Part shown: positions 9,538 to 20,030 of the stretch, in pieces
Layout: each line of letters opens with the position of its first letter
Numbering within the stretch: position 1 is the stretch's first letter
NCBI RefSeq assembly: GCF_025685545.1
Contig: NZ_JAGSYC010000017.1
Coordinates: 1 to 64,000, forward strand
DNA length: 64,000 bases
Direction: 5' to 3'
DNA from: Granulicella paludicola
GTDB lineage: Bacteria; Acidobacteriota; Terriglobia; Terriglobales; Acidobacteriaceae
Notes under the pieces: model-generated
Seen by the model: only the letters and a program-made list of their open reading frames with translations
What the model was told of the DNA's origin: nothing
Database searches by the model: none
Program-made: the position numbers and the translations under genes

Positions 9538-12500
9538 TTACTTTCCAGCCTGCACGCGAAGCACCTGCACCGGGCCAATAAGTCCAGACGGAAACAGCGT
9601 CGAGTTGGCATTATATGGCGTGAAGTCAGTGTAGGTGTACTTAGTTGCGTTCGGCTGCTGATCGCCGATCAGCCGATTGACCCAAGAGTTAATGACCGTT
9701 ATCGTGATCGAATTTGATCCAGGTTTTAGACTGGAGGTGACGTCGAATCGATAGGGGTTGTGCCAACCAACGCCGAGTTCCTCGCCATTGACAGTGAGTG
9801 TGGCTAGGTTTTTGACCTCTCCAAGATCCATGAAGATGTGTGAGCGTTTCGAGAACCAGCCTTTTGGAGCTTGAATTGCTTTAGAGTACGTGGCGGCTCC
9901 GGAGAAATACTTCACTCCGTTCACTGAACTCGTCGACCAAGAGGTGAGTTGAGCCAGCATAATCGACGTGGGGGCTCCTCTGTGTGGCTGGAAGTTCAAC
10001 TTCCATGGACCTTCCAAGTTCGCCAACTTCGTTTGAACAGTGGAGGGTGCAGTGAAGGATTTTGCCGCCACTCGATGACGAAATACTAAGAAGACAGATT
10101 CCCACGCGCTAAGGCGCATTGGCACTGCCGTCTCGCCGTCGACCATACGGTAGGAAAGAGCTTCGGTAGAACCGCTCTCCGCGCGCCAGAGCTCAGGCTT
10201 TCGACCTGTAACGCGAAATCTAGCCTCGAAGCGTTCATCGTGATCGCTCCGATTGTCGACGAAATAAATATCTGCGTTAGACGAGGTGCGGTGTATGAAT
10301 TCAATGCGAGAGTCCGACCGCGACTTCGTATAGGTAAAGTCCGGCACCGCGTGCAAGGCTTCCAGCGCAGACGAGGCATCGGAGCCTGCATAAACTTTAC
10401 CCTTACCCACAGTGTGAACTCCGCGTCCATCACCAAAGAGGTCCGTGAGCAGGCGAGTGAATTCTGTTGAGCTATCAGCAAGGCTGGGGGTATCCACAGG
10501 CTTCGGTCCGGCCAGAATGGCGCCATCGCTGACGAGCGAGTAGATCGAGCGAAGAACAGGCAATGACATGTGACGCGTATAGGGGTCCAGAACGAGCAAC
10601 CTGTATCGCATACCGGATCGCGTGGTGATTTGCCCAGCTGTCACGCTGACATCGTGGACTAATCCATCGGCATCGATGTAATCAAATCCGTATTCGGATG
10701 GAACGTTTGGAGCCCTATCGCGGAAGATAGCTGTGATGTTGGAATCCTCGCCATAGAAATAGAGGACGTCTGCTGCAAATCTTCCTTGCTGCAGCATGAA
10801 GGAGTTCCGCGCTAGATAGTCGATCCAGGGTCGCGCCTGCTCTGCCCACGTCTCGTTGCGGTTGAACCATTGACCGTAGATCCCTAGAGTGAGACCGGGG
10901 ATTTTATCTGCGACCGGCTGGTGAGTAGACTCATGAATCACGATCCTGTTGATCCCGTTTAGAAACTCCTGGTCCACTGTAGGCTTGAGGGTTTCAGGGG
11001 AGTACGCCCAGGCTTCTACCTTCGCAGTCATCGACTCAGCAGCAGCGATATTCTGCCCGTATATGTGTGCAACCGATGCCGATTCGCGATCGTCCGCGTT
11101 ATAACGGAAGGATTCAGTGTGGACTCCGATGGGCTGCGTCCACATAGCGCCCATGGGAACATCGGCTCGCTTCTTCACCTCCATGCCGTCGCCGATGAAG
11201 GCGCGATCTCCTTCGTGCGATTCGCCATAGTGCTGCAGATTGCGCTCTTTCAGCGACGCATGGATCTGGCCGTAGTGTTCGTCTGCGGTTAGATCAGCAA
11301 TCGTCTTTCTAAAATCCCACAGGAACCGATCGCTCGCGCTCGCACTCTCCACGACGTGCCCAGCCAGGACCGGCAACCAAGGAGTCGGATCGTATCCACG
11401 AAGTTTCTGGAACTGGGTGAGCATATCGTCTGTCCAGTTTTGAGTGCCTGCCTCCCAACTGTCTGTAATCACTGCGCGAATGCCACGGCTTCCCATCTCT
11501 TGCGCGCCAACAGTATCGCGATAGCTGTTGAGATAGTTGTCCAGATAGTTCTTCACATAACGGTGATCGAGCTTATCCACTTCAAGGCCGGTGGCCTCGG
11601 CTGTTGCTGGATGGTTCGTCGTCCCAATGAGAGAGTAGCCGATGCGAAGGATAGTCCACTTGCCGGGTGGTGGTGACCAATCGAGTGTGCCATCTTCATG
11701 GAAGCGGGAAGTGAGATCGATGACTACTGATTTGGACACAGTACTGCTTAGGTCCACTGAAGGAGTGGCAAAGCTATAGAGATCAAGCATCTGCTGAAAC
11801 GCCGCTTTTTCTTCGAAGTGATGCACGCGCGCGTCTGTATGCAATCGAAATTCGTTGATCTGGACATCTTCATGCGCTCGTCCGCGCTGATCAAAAGAGA
11901 GCCGGAAGAACCTTGCTGTGGTGGGTGCAAACGTGAGCGTCTGCTCTACCGCTCCACCCGCTGGAATAGGAGTGACGAGGCGATAGCTCAAACCATCGTC
12001 GCTGGCCTCGAGTGCCGCACCTGTTGGAGCGCCTCGTGCCTCTCTACCGACTGACAAGGTGATGGAACGGATTGTGATCGGAGCGGGATACTCCGCCTGC
12101 AGCCATGGCCCGTCATCTTTATCTCCGCTTTGGATCATGACGAAGGTAGCCGCATTGTCATCAGCGAGAAGATCTGGCGTCGCTATCCGGCCTCGGCCGG
12201 TCGACATCGTGGGCATCACGAAAGCGGCTTCGTCGATAGGTCTTTTGAATGCGACGACTTTCGCGTCTGCGTAGAGTGCGGGTTCCGTTATGTGAGGGTC
12301 GAAGGCAGGCGTGTTTTGGAATTTGCCCGTAATGGTTGGGGGGTGGATTAGCTTGCCGGTGTACGGCTTCCCTCCCTCGATCGAAGTCTCGCTCCACACA
12401 TACTTCTTCATTGCCTCACTGGGAGGCACCCAAGGTCCACCTGTCTCGCTCCAACCTGGGCTCCCAGCGATCCCGAGTTCCATGCCGAAGCGATCGGTCA

Positions 12501-12810
12501 GACTTACCGCGTATCGAAAGTCGTCCTTCCATTCCGGAGTCATGTACTCGATGCGATGATCGACGATCTTCGGAGTTGCCAGTGCAGCATCAAAGACTTG
12601 CACACCACCCAAACCGATTCGATGCATCCACTCCAGGTCAGCGCGAATTCCTTCCTTTGAGATGTTGCCGTTCATCCAGTGCCACCAGACAAAGGGGCGC
12701 GCTTCAGGTGGTGGGTTCAAGAAGCCGTCGCGCAGCGGATCAGGCGGTGTTACTGCCGCCTGCTGAGCGAAAGCAGTGGCATTCAAGAGAGCAATCAGCA
12801 GCATCCTCAT
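9538..12810 (-). CDS. GH106 alpha-L-rhamnosidase
   Basis: A 1090-residue secreted protein with a short signal peptide (cut near AFAQQ). The N-terminal signature PDPLRDGFLNPPPEARPFVWWHWMNG, continuing NISKEGIRADLEWM, is typical of glycosyl hydrolase family 106, which removes terminal alpha-L-rhamnose from rhamnogalacturonan-type chains and rhamnosides. A galactose-binding-like segment (ITIRSITLSVGREARGAP...) is inserted near residue 245, and a sandwich domain typical of GH106 closes the protein (GVGWHNPYRFDVTSSLKPGSN). Length is normal for the family. It is co-directional with the GH78 gene 27 bp upstream and forms an operon-like block with it and the TonB receptor. Confidence 0.88.
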   Translation of the reverse strand: MRMLLIALLNATAFAQQAAVTPPDPLRDGFLNPPPEARPFVWWHWMNGNISKEGIRADLEWMHRIGLGGVQVFDAALATPKIVDHRIEYMTPEWKDDFRYAVSLTDRFGMELGIAGSPGWSETGGPWVPPSEAMKKYVWSETSIEGGKPYTGKLIHPPTITGKFQNTPAFDPHITEPALYADAKVVAFKRPIDEAAFVMPTMSTGRGRIATPDLLADDNAATFVMIQSGDKDDGPWLQAEYPAPITIRSITLSVGREARGAPTGAALEASDDGLSYRLVTPIPAGGAVEQTLTFAPTTARFFRLSFDQRGRAHEDVQINEFRLHTDARVHHFEEKAAFQQMLDLYSFATPSVDLSSTVSKSVVIDLTSRFHEDGTLDWSPPPGKWTILRIGYSLIGTTNHPATAEATGLEVDKLDHRYVKNYLDNYLNSYRDTVGAQEMGSRGIRAVITDSWEAGTQNWTDDMLTQFQKLRGYDPTPWLPVLAGHVVESASASDRFLWDFRKTIADLTADEHYGQIHASLKERNLQHYGESHEGDRAFIGDGMEVKKRADVPMGAMWTQPIGVHTESFRYNADDRESASVAHIYGQNIAAAESMTAKVEAWAYSPETLKPTVDQEFLNGINRIVIHESTHQPVADKIPGLTLGIYGQWFNRNETWAEQARPWIDYLARNSFMLQQGRFAADVLYFYGEDSNITAIFRDRAPNVPSEYGFDYIDADGLVHDVSVTAGQITTRSGMRYRLLVLDPYTRHMSLPVLRSIYSLVSDGAILAGPKPVDTPSLADSSTEFTRLLTDLFGDGRGVHTVGKGKVYAGSDASSALEALHAVPDFTYTKSRSDSRIEFIHRTSSNADIYFVDNRSDHDERFEARFRVTGRKPELWRAESGSTEALSYRMVDGETAVPMRLSAWESVFLVFRHRVAAKSFTAPSTVQTKLANLEGPWKLNFQPHRGAPTSIMLAQLTSWSTSSVNGVKYFSGAATYSKAIQAPKGWFSKRSHIFMDLGEVKNLATLTVNGEELGVGWHNPYRFDVTSSLKPGSNSITITVINSWVNRLIGDQQPNATKYTYTDFTPYNANSTLFPSGLIGPVQVLRVQAGK

Positions 12811-12837
12811 GGGCTCCGCCTTCCAATTCTTTCGGGA

Positions 12838-14631
12838 CTAGCGCACTTCAAGGTCAACCTTGCCAGTCACATCTTGATCGAGGATCCACCAGTCTCCTTC
12901 ATGGTGCGCCGGAACAACCTGATCACCCTTATAGACGCCGAGGGAGCCTTGTAGCATCGGGAGTTTGACTCTTGCTTTCAGTCCCAACGGAAGCTCCGCG
13001 GAGAGACTGAATGCGGAAGCACACTTCCATGCAACATGGATCGGACCTCTCGGAGTGGGCACCACACCTTCAGCAAACTTGAGGTCTCCCGTATGGGGAG
13101 CGATCTCGGCTTCTTCCCATCCAGGCTTGATTCGTTGTACACCAAGAACAAATCGAGGAAGCAGATTGGCAGGAGCTGCACCCCATGCGTGGTTCCAGTC
13201 CTGATTCGGCTTATAGCGCTGGTCCCACGCCTCCCAGGTGATTGTCGTTCCACTCTCCACCATATGTCTCCAGCTGCGATCGCCTGGTGCGATCATCTCG
13301 TCGAGAGCTGCCTGTGCTTGTCCGTTTTCGAAGAGTCCTTCCATCAAGAACTGCGCAGCATAGGGTGAGCCTCTCATGCCGCTTTGTGCAAGCCATTTCG
13401 CTATATGGGGGCGCTTCGCTGGCGGGACTAGCCCGAAGTCGAGTGGAAAGAGATTTGCGTGAAGTGCGCTGTGGCTCGTACCGATGCCATCGTGGTACAA
13501 CCCAGTCTGATCGTCGAATAAGGTTTTCTGGAATGCGGCTAGCGACTCAATTTGCTGTTGAGATAGCTCTCGTGCGTCATCCTGCTTGTTCAGCGCGAGT
13601 GCTAGCTGGCGCATCTCGTCCATCGCCCGCAAGTGGAACGCATTGACCACTGTGTTCACGGAGGTGAACACATAACCGTCGCGTTCCCCGATTGGCCAGT
13701 CGACGATATCACCGTGCGCAATCTCCGCCGCAGTGCTGTGAACCAGTCCATCGGAACCAACGCGCTCCGTCAGCAACTTGGTCTTGAGCAAATCGTAGTT
13801 CTGAGCCAGCCACGCTCTGTCGGAGGTCTGCATCCAGTCGGCGTAGGCGATGAAGATCATTTGCGGAGCCCACTCCGTCGGCCAGGTTGGATACTGAATT
13901 AGTCTCTTGAATGTATCCCGCTCCATCTGCGAGCTTGGGTCGCCGGCGTAGTAGTCCAGCTGATTTTGATACGCATCCGCTTCATACGCCAGACGCTCGC
14001 GATCCCCGTCGACAAAGATGCCTGCGAAGGTTGTCGCTTTGATGGAATAGTGACTCAGATCCCAGACTCGATCCAGCATAGGGTTTGACGAGTGAAAGCT
14101 AGCGGCACTGTCATCCCAGGTACTGTCGAAGGAAGCTCGCCGCAGGACCTGATTCGTAGTCAACTCGCCGATCCATCCAGAAAGCTCGACCCAACGGAAC
14201 GGCGTGAGTACTCCCATGGAGACTGGCGTTTGTACCGCGGGTGACTTTGTGTTGCGCGGATCGGGCCGCGGCGCAACGATCATCGCTTGTCCGTTCAAGA
14301 CGAGCTTCACCTCGGAATATCGGACCGTGCCTGGAGGTGTACGGTCCACGCGCCCGTCCCGTATTGACTCACCAAATCGAACGGTAATTTGTTCTTTGTC
14401 TGTCGGCGTTGGAGTCAGAAGTAAGTTGCCAAATGCCACGCGCCCAAAGTCCAGAAGGTAATCGCCGTCGGACAGCTTCACAATGGAGACTGGTTTCTGT
14501 TCGTAGAAAGCGACTGGGGCTGCTCCCGCTATCTTCGTAAAGATGATGCCGACTAAGGGAAGAATCCCAGTCACGAGCTTCCTAGCTAACGCTCTGCGTC
14601 GCGCGAGGCACTGTCTAGCTTGATGGATCAT
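12838..14631 (-). CDS. GH78-type alpha-L-rhamnosidase
   Basis: A 597-residue exported protein. The N-terminus is a long basic signal-like segment. A beta domain is followed by the (alpha/alpha)6 catalytic core of GH78: AGIFVDGDRERLAYEADAY carries the conserved acidic cluster, and TWPTEWAPQMIFIAY, SGTTITWEAWDQRY (Glu of the general acid/base region) and NHAWGAAPANLLPRFVLG are diagnostic. Family members release L-rhamnose from plant and microbial glycans. Shorter than many GH78 enzymes (800-1000 residues) because accessory domains are missing. Next to GH106, it should act on the same class of substrate. Confidence 0.87.
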   Translation of the reverse strand: MIHQARQCLARRRALARKLVTGILPLVGIIFTKIAGAAPVAFYEQKPVSIVKLSDGDYLLDFGRVAFGNLLLTPTPTDKEQITVRFGESIRDGRVDRTPPGTVRYSEVKLVLNGQAMIVAPRPDPRNTKSPAVQTPVSMGVLTPFRWVELSGWIGELTTNQVLRRASFDSTWDDSAASFHSSNPMLDRVWDLSHYSIKATTFAGIFVDGDRERLAYEADAYQNQLDYYAGDPSSQMERDTFKRLIQYPTWPTEWAPQMIFIAYADWMQTSDRAWLAQNYDLLKTKLLTERVGSDGLVHSTAAEIAHGDIVDWPIGERDGYVFTSVNTVVNAFHLRAMDEMRQLALALNKQDDARELSQQQIESLAAFQKTLFDDQTGLYHDGIGTSHSALHANLFPLDFGLVPPAKRPHIAKWLAQSGMRGSPYAAQFLMEGLFENGQAQAALDEMIAPGDRSWRHMVESGTTITWEAWDQRYKPNQDWNHAWGAAPANLLPRFVLGVQRIKPGWEEAEIAPHTGDLKFAEGVVPTPRGPIHVAWKCASAFSLSAELPLGLKARVKLPMLQGSLGVYKGDQVVPAHHEGDWWILDQDVTGKVDLEVR

Positions 14632-14733
14632 ATAAATTCTTTAGCACCCCGACGGTATAGCCTGCCATCTCACTTTACCTTCTACGGCGCACTCAGCCCC
14701 GCATGGGCTGCAGCGTGGCTGAGTGCAGATCCG

Positions 14734-17700
14734 TTAGAAGTTGAACCGAGCAGTCAGTTGTCCGATACGGGCATCATTCGCCTGGGTCGGAAGAGTTGTG
14801 CCTACCTTGACGGCGCCGTAGTTGGAAGCGCCGATGCTGGTTCCCGGTCCACCAAATTGTGGACGGTTGAGGACGTTGAAGAAGTCACCACGAATCTCGA
14901 AGCTCATGCTTTGGTGGAAGATAAACTTCTTGAAGACGTTCGCATCCATCGTGGGCCACAGCGTGGCGCGTGAGTCGATGTACTGCGGATTGGTGACATA
15001 GGTGTAGGAGTAGCGCTGGCGATATGCGGGATTGGTTGCTGGAGAGGTATTGTCACAACCAGCTGAAGAACTCGACGTTGCGACCGTCTGCCCCGCGTAG
15101 TTCTCATAGCAGGTGTTGAACTCTCGAGCCCAGTTGTGCGGTGCGAGTACTGGATTGCCGATTTGATAGACGTTGCCGGGTTCAGAGATGAGGCCACCGT
15201 TCTGCGCACGGAGGACAGTACTCACCTGCCATCCACCCAAAACGAGCCGTTCGGCATAGTTCAGCTTCTCGAACCTTGGCAGCTCGAGTGTACCGAAGAG
15301 GTTGCCGTTCAGGGATGCCCCCGGGTCAGTGAGGCGTGCCAAAGTCGATCCCGGTCCGAAGTTATTCAGATAGGTCGTCTGGTTGATTAGCTTGTCCCAG
15401 GTGAAGTTGCCCTGAAAGGAAACGTGATGTTTCATCGGCTTCGATACCTGAATCTGCAGGGCGTCGTAGCGTTGTCTTCCAAGAGACGAACCGAGCTCTG
15501 TAACGCCGCTGAATTCGGGATAGGGTACCAACAGTAGAGCTCGCGAGATCGTCGCCGCATTGAGTGTGTTGTTCGTTGGAACTTTGCCCGCCATCGGATT
15601 CGCTACAGCGCTGTTGAGGTACGTTTGGTTCGCGAGCGCTCCAGCGCCGTCAGTACCCGTGTAGTAGTACTGTTGCGGAAGGGCATCAAGGTTCTGCGAA
15701 ACTTCCAGCTGGCGCGCACGCTGCCCGACATACGCGATCTGTACGGAAAGATTGCCGAGGAACTGCTGCTGCAGGTTGGCTGTATATTGCATGCTGCTTG
15801 GCTGAACGTGGTTGGGGTCGTAGAAACTTACGCTTGTACCGATGCCGGTAGCGAGTCCGGCGTTCGAACCAGTGGGCAGCAGGACGCCGTTCGGAAAGGG
15901 ATTACTGGCGCTAGCCTGCGGCAAGGGAGAGCTGGTCGACGTTCCGTTGCTGGTTGTCGTTTGATTGAAACCGGCGCTGGTCGGGCTCTCCAGGGTATTA
16001 AAGTAGATGATGCCGTAGCCGCCGCGGACTACAGTAGTCGGCGTGACTTGGTAAGAGAAGCCCACTCGCGGCTGCCAGTTATTCAGATCCTTCTTATAGG
16101 GATAGGGATTGCTGCTCGAGGTATACAGCAGGCCGCCGTTTAGGGTCAGACTCGGAACGCTGCTTTGCAGAGGACTGGCGCAGGTAAGACAGAAACCCGC
16201 AACCTGCTTGTTGTAGCGTTCGCTGAACGGCGATTCATAATCCCAGCGGACGCCCAGGTTGACAGTGAGCTTGTCCGTCACACGCCAATCGTCCTGTGCG
16301 AACGGGGCGATATAGATCTGCTTGAGCGCGTAGGCGGGAGTGATGTTGTAGCCGACAGTGTTGAACGTACCAAGGAGCAGGCCAGCCATATCATCTCCAG
16401 AGTTTGCATCCGAGTTGATGTAGTTTTGCTGCGTAGAGGTCCGGTTCAGTGTGTAGCCGGTGAAGCCGCTCTGCGGGTTTTGCACGTTGTAGTGGATCAG
16501 ATTGCCTTCGAATCCGAACCGGACCGAGTGGCGGCCCCAGGTCTTGGTAAGCGTCTCTTCCAGCGAGCCGGTGAGATTTGTGCTGACCTGCCCGCTCGCT
16601 CCTGGCGCCAGGCCAGAGTAGTTGTCCGTCGTTGTCGTGATACCTGGGAAGGAAAGATAGGGCATGTTGACGGTATTGATGCCCAGCCCCCCAAGGTTGA
16701 AGTTGGAGTTGCCTGGGTACGTCAAGCCGAAGGGGTGCCAGATGACGCCTAATCGGGAGTCAAGCACCATCGTTGAGCTGAACTGGTGAACGTCATCCAG
16801 ACTGCCGCCACGGTTGTTGCGATACACGGAGTATCCGTAACCGCCGAGCGATGCACCGCTCGCGCTTGCCGAGAGATAGGGAGGAATGCCATTGGTGTAA
16901 CCCTGGAAAGGATAGGATTGCGTGAGTCCACTGCGGAACAAAGTGATGTTCAATTTGTTCCTCGATCCGATTGCCTGGTCGAAGCGACCGATGATCGAGG
17001 GATAGCTGGAACGGTACGATGTCTGATTCGACGTGTAGTTCGTGATCGCAGTCGCACCTGCGCCAGCGATATTGGGCTGCGGATAGTAGTTCATCAGTGC
17101 AGCTCCCGTCGCGTTGATGCGCGCAGTGGGAATCTGATTGTTGGCGAAGTAAGCAGTACGAACGTTGCCGACCACCGGTGAGTTTGGATCGTAGATCTGG
17201 ATGCCGTTGGTGCAGAGTCCTTGTGGGTTGAAGACCGAGCACAGGCCCGAGAAGTCGCCCATACGTTCTGCCGCCGTAGGTACCCGCGAGCTGAAGTTGA
17301 GAGCAGTATGAGTCTGGTAGAACTCGTAGGAGAGCATGAAGAAGCTCTTATTCTGGCCGTTGTAGAGTTTCGGAATCCAAACAGGGCCATCCACTACAAA
17401 TCCTGTCTGGGCCACCTGATTGTTGTTGCGGTGGGTTGGTGCAGTTGGGTTGAGCGCACCGTTCTGGTTAGGCACGCGCTCGTAGTTGTTGGCATCCAGA
17501 TAGGTATTCTGGAAGATATAGTAAGCCGCACCATGTAGCTGATTGGTGCCACCGCGTACAACGGTGTTGGTGACGGTTCCGTTACCGTGACCCACCTGGG
17601 CGTCGAAGATCGACGTCTGGACCTTGACCTCCTGGACAGCTTCAGGTGAAGGCACGAATCCAGTGTAGCTAGCGCCTGAGAACCGCTCCGCCGGATCATC

Positions 17701-18336
17701 GGGAATGCCGTTAAGCGTGAGCCGGTTATGGCCGCCATTACCGAGTGATGATATCTGCACGGCAACACCCGAATAAGGGTTGGTGTATTGGCTGGCTTTT
17801 ACCTGAAAGTATTCGTTCGTCGAAATGCCTGCCGCCAACGTGGCCATCACGAAGGGATTTCGCCCGACATTGGGCAAGTCAGTCACTTCTTGCTGGCCGA
17901 GGGTTGTGGCGATGTTAGCTGAGCCTGTATCGATGAGAACGTTGGAATCGGCGCTGACTTCAACGCTTTCAGTACCTCCGCCGGCATTCAGGGTGATGTT
18001 CACTACCTGGAGTTCACCAGCCGTGAGAACGATGCCCATCCGTGATTCCACCTTGAAGGTGGGCGCGGTGGCTGTCACGGTGTAGGTGGACGGGTTTAGA
18101 TTTTGAAGCACAAAAGCTCCATCAGCACTCGAGGAGACTGTTGTCTTGAAGTGAGTGGTGACGTCCTCAGCGGTCACGTGAACCCCCGGGATCTTTGCGC
18201 CGCTCGGATCGGAGATTTCACCTTGAATGCTGCCAAGATATTTTTGTGCCGTAGCGCGGGGCGTGAGGGCGGTCAGTGCCGCCGCAGTCGTGAATAGGAG
18301 TACGGCCGCTTTCCAGGCTCGTGGAACTAAGTTCAT
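14734..18336 (-). CDS. Oar-type TonB-dependent outer-membrane receptor
   Basis: 1200 residues from ATG 18336, chosen because GGAGG lies seven bases upstream; an in-frame ATG at 18426 lacks this. A signal peptide (ending PRATAQ) is followed by a carboxypeptidase-regulatory-like domain (GSIQGEISDPSGAKIPGV), a plug region (VTDLPNVGRNPFVMATL) and a large beta barrel that ends in the aromatic DARIGQLTARFNF. Such acidobacterial receptors import oligosaccharides or siderophores using TonB energy. Its place upstream of two rhamnosidases suggests uptake of rhamnose-containing oligomers. It is divergent from a membrane-bound regulator at 18626. Confidence 0.9.
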   Translation of the reverse strand: MNLVPRAWKAAVLLFTTAAALTALTPRATAQKYLGSIQGEISDPSGAKIPGVHVTAEDVTTHFKTTVSSSADGAFVLQNLNPSTYTVTATAPTFKVESRMGIVLTAGELQVVNITLNAGGGTESVEVSADSNVLIDTGSANIATTLGQQEVTDLPNVGRNPFVMATLAAGISTNEYFQVKASQYTNPYSGVAVQISSLGNGGHNRLTLNGIPDDPAERFSGASYTGFVPSPEAVQEVKVQTSIFDAQVGHGNGTVTNTVVRGGTNQLHGAAYYIFQNTYLDANNYERVPNQNGALNPTAPTHRNNNQVAQTGFVVDGPVWIPKLYNGQNKSFFMLSYEFYQTHTALNFSSRVPTAAERMGDFSGLCSVFNPQGLCTNGIQIYDPNSPVVGNVRTAYFANNQIPTARINATGAALMNYYPQPNIAGAGATAITNYTSNQTSYRSSYPSIIGRFDQAIGSRNKLNITLFRSGLTQSYPFQGYTNGIPPYLSASASGASLGGYGYSVYRNNRGGSLDDVHQFSSTMVLDSRLGVIWHPFGLTYPGNSNFNLGGLGINTVNMPYLSFPGITTTTDNYSGLAPGASGQVSTNLTGSLEETLTKTWGRHSVRFGFEGNLIHYNVQNPQSGFTGYTLNRTSTQQNYINSDANSGDDMAGLLLGTFNTVGYNITPAYALKQIYIAPFAQDDWRVTDKLTVNLGVRWDYESPFSERYNKQVAGFCLTCASPLQSSVPSLTLNGGLLYTSSSNPYPYKKDLNNWQPRVGFSYQVTPTTVVRGGYGIIYFNTLESPTSAGFNQTTTSNGTSTSSPLPQASASNPFPNGVLLPTGSNAGLATGIGTSVSFYDPNHVQPSSMQYTANLQQQFLGNLSVQIAYVGQRARQLEVSQNLDALPQQYYYTGTDGAGALANQTYLNSAVANPMAGKVPTNNTLNAATISRALLLVPYPEFSGVTELGSSLGRQRYDALQIQVSKPMKHHVSFQGNFTWDKLINQTTYLNNFGPGSTLARLTDPGASLNGNLFGTLELPRFEKLNYAERLVLGGWQVSTVLRAQNGGLISEPGNVYQIGNPVLAPHNWAREFNTCYENYAGQTVATSSSSAGCDNTSPATNPAYRQRYSYTYVTNPQYIDSRATLWPTMDANVFKKFIFHQSMSFEIRGDFFNVLNRPQFGGPGTSIGASNYGAVKVGTTLPTQANDARIGQLTARFNF

Positions 18337-18482
18337 TTTGCGCCTCCAGTGGCGTTGGATCTGCTTCGGCCTGCCAAAGAGTCTGGTTTGGGACCCGGTT
18401 TCGGCGTGATAGTGAAGCGGGGCCATCCTCCTAGCTGCACATAACGATCGCCAAGTTAATTCACCGGAAGAAAACCGCTAGG

Positions 18483-18495
18483 CTTAACTGTTAAG
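18483..18495. promoter_or_regulatory. Perfect palindrome CTTAAC-T-GTTAAG between divergent genes
   Basis: Six-base arms with a single central base, lying in the roughly 290-bp gap between the TonB receptor start and the regulator start. A good candidate operator for control of one or both genes. No factor can be named from sequence alone. Confidence 0.4.
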
Positions 18496-18625
18496 GGGGA
18501 TTAGGTCTTTTACTTGCAGCTAGTTAGTGCTTTGCGCATGGTCAAATGATTCGCGCTAAGCTCTCAGAGTTCATGACTTCTGCATGCCTTGCTTCGGCAG
18601 TGGTAGACTGTCGAACTGATCTGCA

Positions 18626-19951
18626 ATGGCGTTAGAATCACTCACCCCCGAAGCTTCTGAAGTCATGACGTCGGTTCAGAAGGACGACCTGATCGCGCGT
18701 GTTGCTGCATCTGCAACCTTCCGCCGCGCTCTCCGGCTGCGCGAGTTTCTTCTCTATGTGGGTAAGGCTTCGATTCGGGATGGAGTATTGGAGCTTCGCG
18801 AGCAGGATATTGGCGTCAAGGTATTTGGTCGGTCACCGGACTACGATCGTAGTGCTGACAACATCGTGCGCGTAAACGCGACAGAACTGCGGAAGCGCAT
18901 TGATCTCTACTTCACCGGAGAAGGCTCGGGCGAACCTTTTGTTTTTCAGATTCCGCGCGGCGCTTATAAGTTGGTCTTCAGCCGACGGCTCCTAAGGGAG
19001 CCAGCGCTTCCAACTGGAAATCAAATCGAACCGGAGGCCGTGCCGTCTCCAGTTCTCATTGCAGAGCCTGCGGCTTCCCCGGCGACCCGTGGCTGGATGT
19101 GGCTTTCGGTTGCTCTCGGTTTGCTTTCCTTGATCTTGGCCGTTGCGCTCATCCGTGTTCACCAGAGCTCGGTAATGGATGCAGATCGGCGGCCCGCCGT
19201 CATGCAATTCTGGCGGTCCTTCACGCGGGACAAGGAGCCTGGAACGCAGACTGACCTCGTTCTCTCCGATGAAAGCTTGAGCTTGATGCAGGATATCCTG
19301 CGGCGGCCTATTAGCTTGTCAGAATATGTGGACCGCAGGTACGCTGACACCATCGATGCCTCTGCGGTGAGCGAAGAGCGCAAGGCAGATGTTCGTGAAC
19401 TCCTAGGCCATAATCTGGTCACCTTGGGGGAAGTTTTAGCGGCACGCCAGATCATAGTGCTTCCCGGACTTGCTCAGCACTTCCACGTCACGGTGCCCCG
19501 ACTGTATCCGCCGGATCTCATGAAGCGCAATAATCTGTTGATTATTGGAGGAAAGAAGTCCAACCCCTGGGCTGGGTTCTTCGAAGATCAACTGAATTTC
19601 ACCTTGGAATACAATCCGAAGACCGGCCAAAACTTCGTCCTCAACCGCCATCCGGCCAATGGTGAGGCAGCCAACTACTACGCAGACGGTAGTTCTGTCC
19701 TTCCAGGCGGGATCGCCGTTTTGTCCTACATCCCCAATCCGACGAATACGGGGGAAGTCCTGCTGCTTACGGGAAGTGATTCTGACGCTACCGCGGCCGC
19801 TGCGGAGTTCATCACATCAGAGAGTTCTATTCAGAATTTCCTAAAACGAATCGGACGTACGCAGCTCCCTCACTTCGAGTTGGTTCTTCGCACAACTCGA
19901 TTGAATGGAACATCGTTCTCTTCGGAGATTGTCGCAGACCGAGTACGCTGA
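18626..19951 (+). CDS. Membrane-anchored regulator-like protein typical of Acidobacteria
   Basis: A 441-residue protein. Residues 20-125 form a domain often seen in acidobacterial genomes (FRRALRLREFLLYVGKASI, LREQDIGVKVFGRSPDYD, NIVRVNATELRKRIDLYF, IPRGAYKLVF), which resembles a winged-helix fold. A single TM segment follows at about 158-178 (GWMWLSVALGLLSLILAVALI). A C-terminal ~240-residue domain has a periplasmic-binding-like look (LNFTLEYNPKTGQNF, PNPTNTGEVLLLTGSDSDAT). The layout suggests cytoplasmic DNA binding and periplasmic sensing. It is divergent from the TonB receptor and so is a likely regulator of the rhamnoside locus; this is inferred from position. Confidence 0.65.
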   Translation: MALESLTPEASEVMTSVQKDDLIARVAASATFRRALRLREFLLYVGKASIRDGVLELREQDIGVKVFGRSPDYDRSADNIVRVNATELRKRIDLYFTGEGSGEPFVFQIPRGAYKLVFSRRLLREPALPTGNQIEPEAVPSPVLIAEPAASPATRGWMWLSVALGLLSLILAVALIRVHQSSVMDADRRPAVMQFWRSFTRDKEPGTQTDLVLSDESLSLMQDILRRPISLSEYVDRRYADTIDASAVSEERKADVRELLGHNLVTLGEVLAARQIIVLPGLAQHFHVTVPRLYPPDLMKRNNLLIIGGKKSNPWAGFFEDQLNFTLEYNPKTGQNFVLNRHPANGEAANYYADGSSVLPGGIAVLSYIPNPTNTGEVLLLTGSDSDATAAAAEFITSESSIQNFLKRIGRTQLPHFELVLRTTRLNGTSFSSEIVADRVR

Positions 19952-20030
19952 GACTATCTTTGCGGTTTTGATAGCGCATCGCTCTATGCAAGCTTCGCCA
20001 CGGACATGGACAAACACGTAGTTACTGCGC

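Noticed and set aside
11356-11676. Plus-strand frames inside the GH106 and GH78 genes
   Set aside because: They are antisense shadows of long, well-identified genes.
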